Translations under genes and position numbers: made by a program | Assembly (NCBI GenBank): GCA_011048855.1 | Contig: DSCZ01000302.1 | Span: 1-7,436, forward strand | Reading direction: 5' to 3' | DNA length: 7,436 nt | Source of the DNA: Desulfobacteraceae bacterium | Lineage (GTDB): Bacteria > Desulfobacterota > DSM-4660 > Desulfatiglandales > Desulfatiglandaceae | Notes under the pieces: model-generated | The model's input: the letters and a program-made list of their open reading frames with translations, nothing else | Databases searched by the model: none | Told to the model about the DNA's origin: nothing | Part shown: piece after piece, positions 6,561 through 7,436 of the stretch | Layout: every line of letters begins with the position of its first letter | Position numbering within the stretch: position 1 is the stretch's first letter

Positions 6561-7436
6561 ATGACGGAGCCATGGAGAAGAGATGTGGAGATGAACCATC
6601 TCCACCCGGTTTGCAGGGAGAAGGTGCAGGGTGTTTTGGATGCCTGTGAGAGGGAGGACATTCCCTTCAGGATGTTCGAAGGGTACCGGTCGCCGCATCG
6701 GCAACAGTATCTCTATGAGCAGGGCCGGACCAGGCCGGGATCCATCGTGACCCACGCCGGCCCTTGGATTTCAATCCACCAGTACGGCCTGGCGGCGGAT
6801 TTCGTGCTCTATGAAAACGGTGGCTGGAGCTGGGATACCTCCGGGAGCAGGGGAGATTGGTGGTCGCGGTTGCACGAGATCGGCAGGGAGCAGGGCCTGG
6901 AGCCCTTGAGCTGGGAGATGCCCCACCTGCAGAGGTCCGGGGTTTCGCTCTCCGACCTCAAGGCGGGTCAATATCCCGCTGGCGGTGACCTGTCCTGGGC
7001 AGAATGCCTCGAATCCGCCATCGTCTCGTGGACCGGGGTACCGCCTGGCCCTGTCGTTCCGGACCTTGTGCCCGAGCGTCCGCCGCTGGATCCGGGGGGC
7101 GCCGGGCCCGCATTTCCCGACTTCGTGCCGCCCCCCGCCGCGGACTGGCACAATCGTTTCGGCGGCCGAGAATGGCGCTACGATGCGGACGGGGTGTACA
7201 TCCGAGACTATTACGGCGGTCGAAGGCCCCTCCGAACGCCCGGCGAGCCCAGCACCTGCCGCAAGATCTGGGAAATCTACGGCCCGTCCATTGTAACCGC
7301 CTGCGACAGGTTCCAGTTTTCGCCGGCCCTCATCATGATGACCATCGCCACCGAAACCGCCTTTGCCAGGAAGGCCGGCTTCACCGGACCTCTGACCTTC
7401 CGTTGGGAGCCCCATGTGGAGGTGAAGGACGTGAAC
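6561..7436 (+). CDS. Bifunctional peptidoglycan hydrolase: M15 peptidase plus SLT-like lytic domain (3' end cut)
   Basis: The frame stays open for 292 codons and runs off the window. Residues about 8-126 form an M15-type zinc peptidase related to VanY and phage L-Ala-D-Glu endolysins: EGYRSPHRQQYLYEQGRTRPG (40-60, broadly), then SIHQYGLAADF with ligands His73 and Asp80, then WEMPHLQ with Glu119 and His122. A Pro/Gly-rich linker covers about 160-195. Residues from about 233 (KIWEIYGPSIVTACDRF, then PALIMMTIATETAF) resemble the first helices of a lysozyme-fold lytic transglycosylase, with Glu265 the likely catalytic acid; the expected downstream Gly-Leu/Pro-Met-Gln motif is beyond the window. 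No signal peptide or membrane span is present, as in holin-dependent endolysins or injected effectors. The gene is GC-richer than its neighbours. Peptidase assignment is strong; the second domain is tentative and could instead be a muramidase. Confidence 0.85.
   Translation, partial: MTEPWRRDVEMNHLHPVCREKVQGVLDACEREDIPFRMFEGYRSPHRQQYLYEQGRTRPGSIVTHAGPWISIHQYGLAADFVLYENGGWSWDTSGSRGDWWSRLHEIGREQGLEPLSWEMPHLQRSGVSLSDLKAGQYPAGGDLSWAECLESAIVSWTGVPPGPVVPDLVPERPPLDPGGAGPAFPDFVPPPAADWHNRFGGREWRYDADGVYIRDYYGGRRPLRTPGEPSTCRKIWEIYGPSIVTACDRFQFSPALIMMTIATETAFARKAGFTGPLTFRWEPHVEVKDVN
6585..6605 (+). repeat. Second, longer palindrome inside the start of the peptidase gene
   Basis: GTGGAGATG (6585-6593) and CATCTCCAC (6597-6605) are perfect 9-base arms around AAC. 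The palindrome lies in codons 9-15 and includes the same GATGAACCATC core as at 6530-6542. In mRNA it would make a stable hairpin about 25 bases after the start codon. Its codons (VEMNHLH) are compatible with the family N-terminus, so part of the symmetry could be coincidental. Confidence 0.6.

Noticed and set aside
6395..6661. 88-codon minus-strand frame across the divergent intergenic region
   Set aside because: It overlaps the start of the peptidase gene, shows no domain, and has no good ribosome binding site noticed.
6771..7415. 214-codon minus-strand frame opposite the peptidase gene
   Set aside because: GC-rich coding DNA gives long antisense frames; its Gly/Pro/Arg-rich translation shows no domain, while the plus strand has clear zinc-ligand motifs.

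Overview
The window looks like chromosomal DNA from an anaerobic, Gram-negative bacterium, most likely a sulfate-reducing or syntrophic Deltaproteobacterium (Desulfobacterota). The clues are a periplasmic MltB-type lytic transglycosylase, which implies a Gram-negative envelope, and a small protein joining a CX2CX4CX16C iron-sulfur domain to a DUF3786 domain, an arrangement I associate with strict anaerobes. This lineage call is inference from gene content; no rRNA or marker gene is present.

Layout: (1) Bases 66-2351, plus strand: an MltB-family lytic transglycosylase, then a membrane-anchored YkuE/YaeI-type metallophosphoesterase. (2) Bases 2366-6283, minus strand, read right to left: an iron-sulfur/DUF3786 protein with its own near-consensus promoter, a weak terminator, a second sigma70-like promoter, then an inositol-monophosphatase (SuhB-type) gene with a TTG start, followed 24 bases later by tex. 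The metallophosphoesterase and tex converge with only 14 bases between their stops. (3) Bases 6284-6560: a divergent intergenic region, AT-richer in its left part, with the DUF3786 promoter on the minus strand and a cluster of inverted repeats before the next plus-strand gene. (4) Bases 6561-7436, plus strand: a gene cut by the window edge, visibly GC-richer than the rest. It encodes an M15-type zinc peptidoglycan peptidase, a proline-rich linker, and the start of what looks like a lysozyme-fold (SLT-like) lytic domain.

How the genes relate: regions 1 to 3 are mostly conserved housekeeping functions (murein turnover, RNA metabolism, phosphate-ester hydrolysis) plus one anaerobe-type protein of unknown role. 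The suhB-tex pair is the most plausible functional unit, since both families have links to transcription and RNA. The last gene is the most unusual: a bifunctional peptidoglycan hydrolase without a signal peptide, preceded by structured DNA. It could be a prophage or domesticated lysis gene or a secreted effector. I see no CRISPR array, insertion sequence, tRNA or rRNA, and no clear evidence of a wholly new system.
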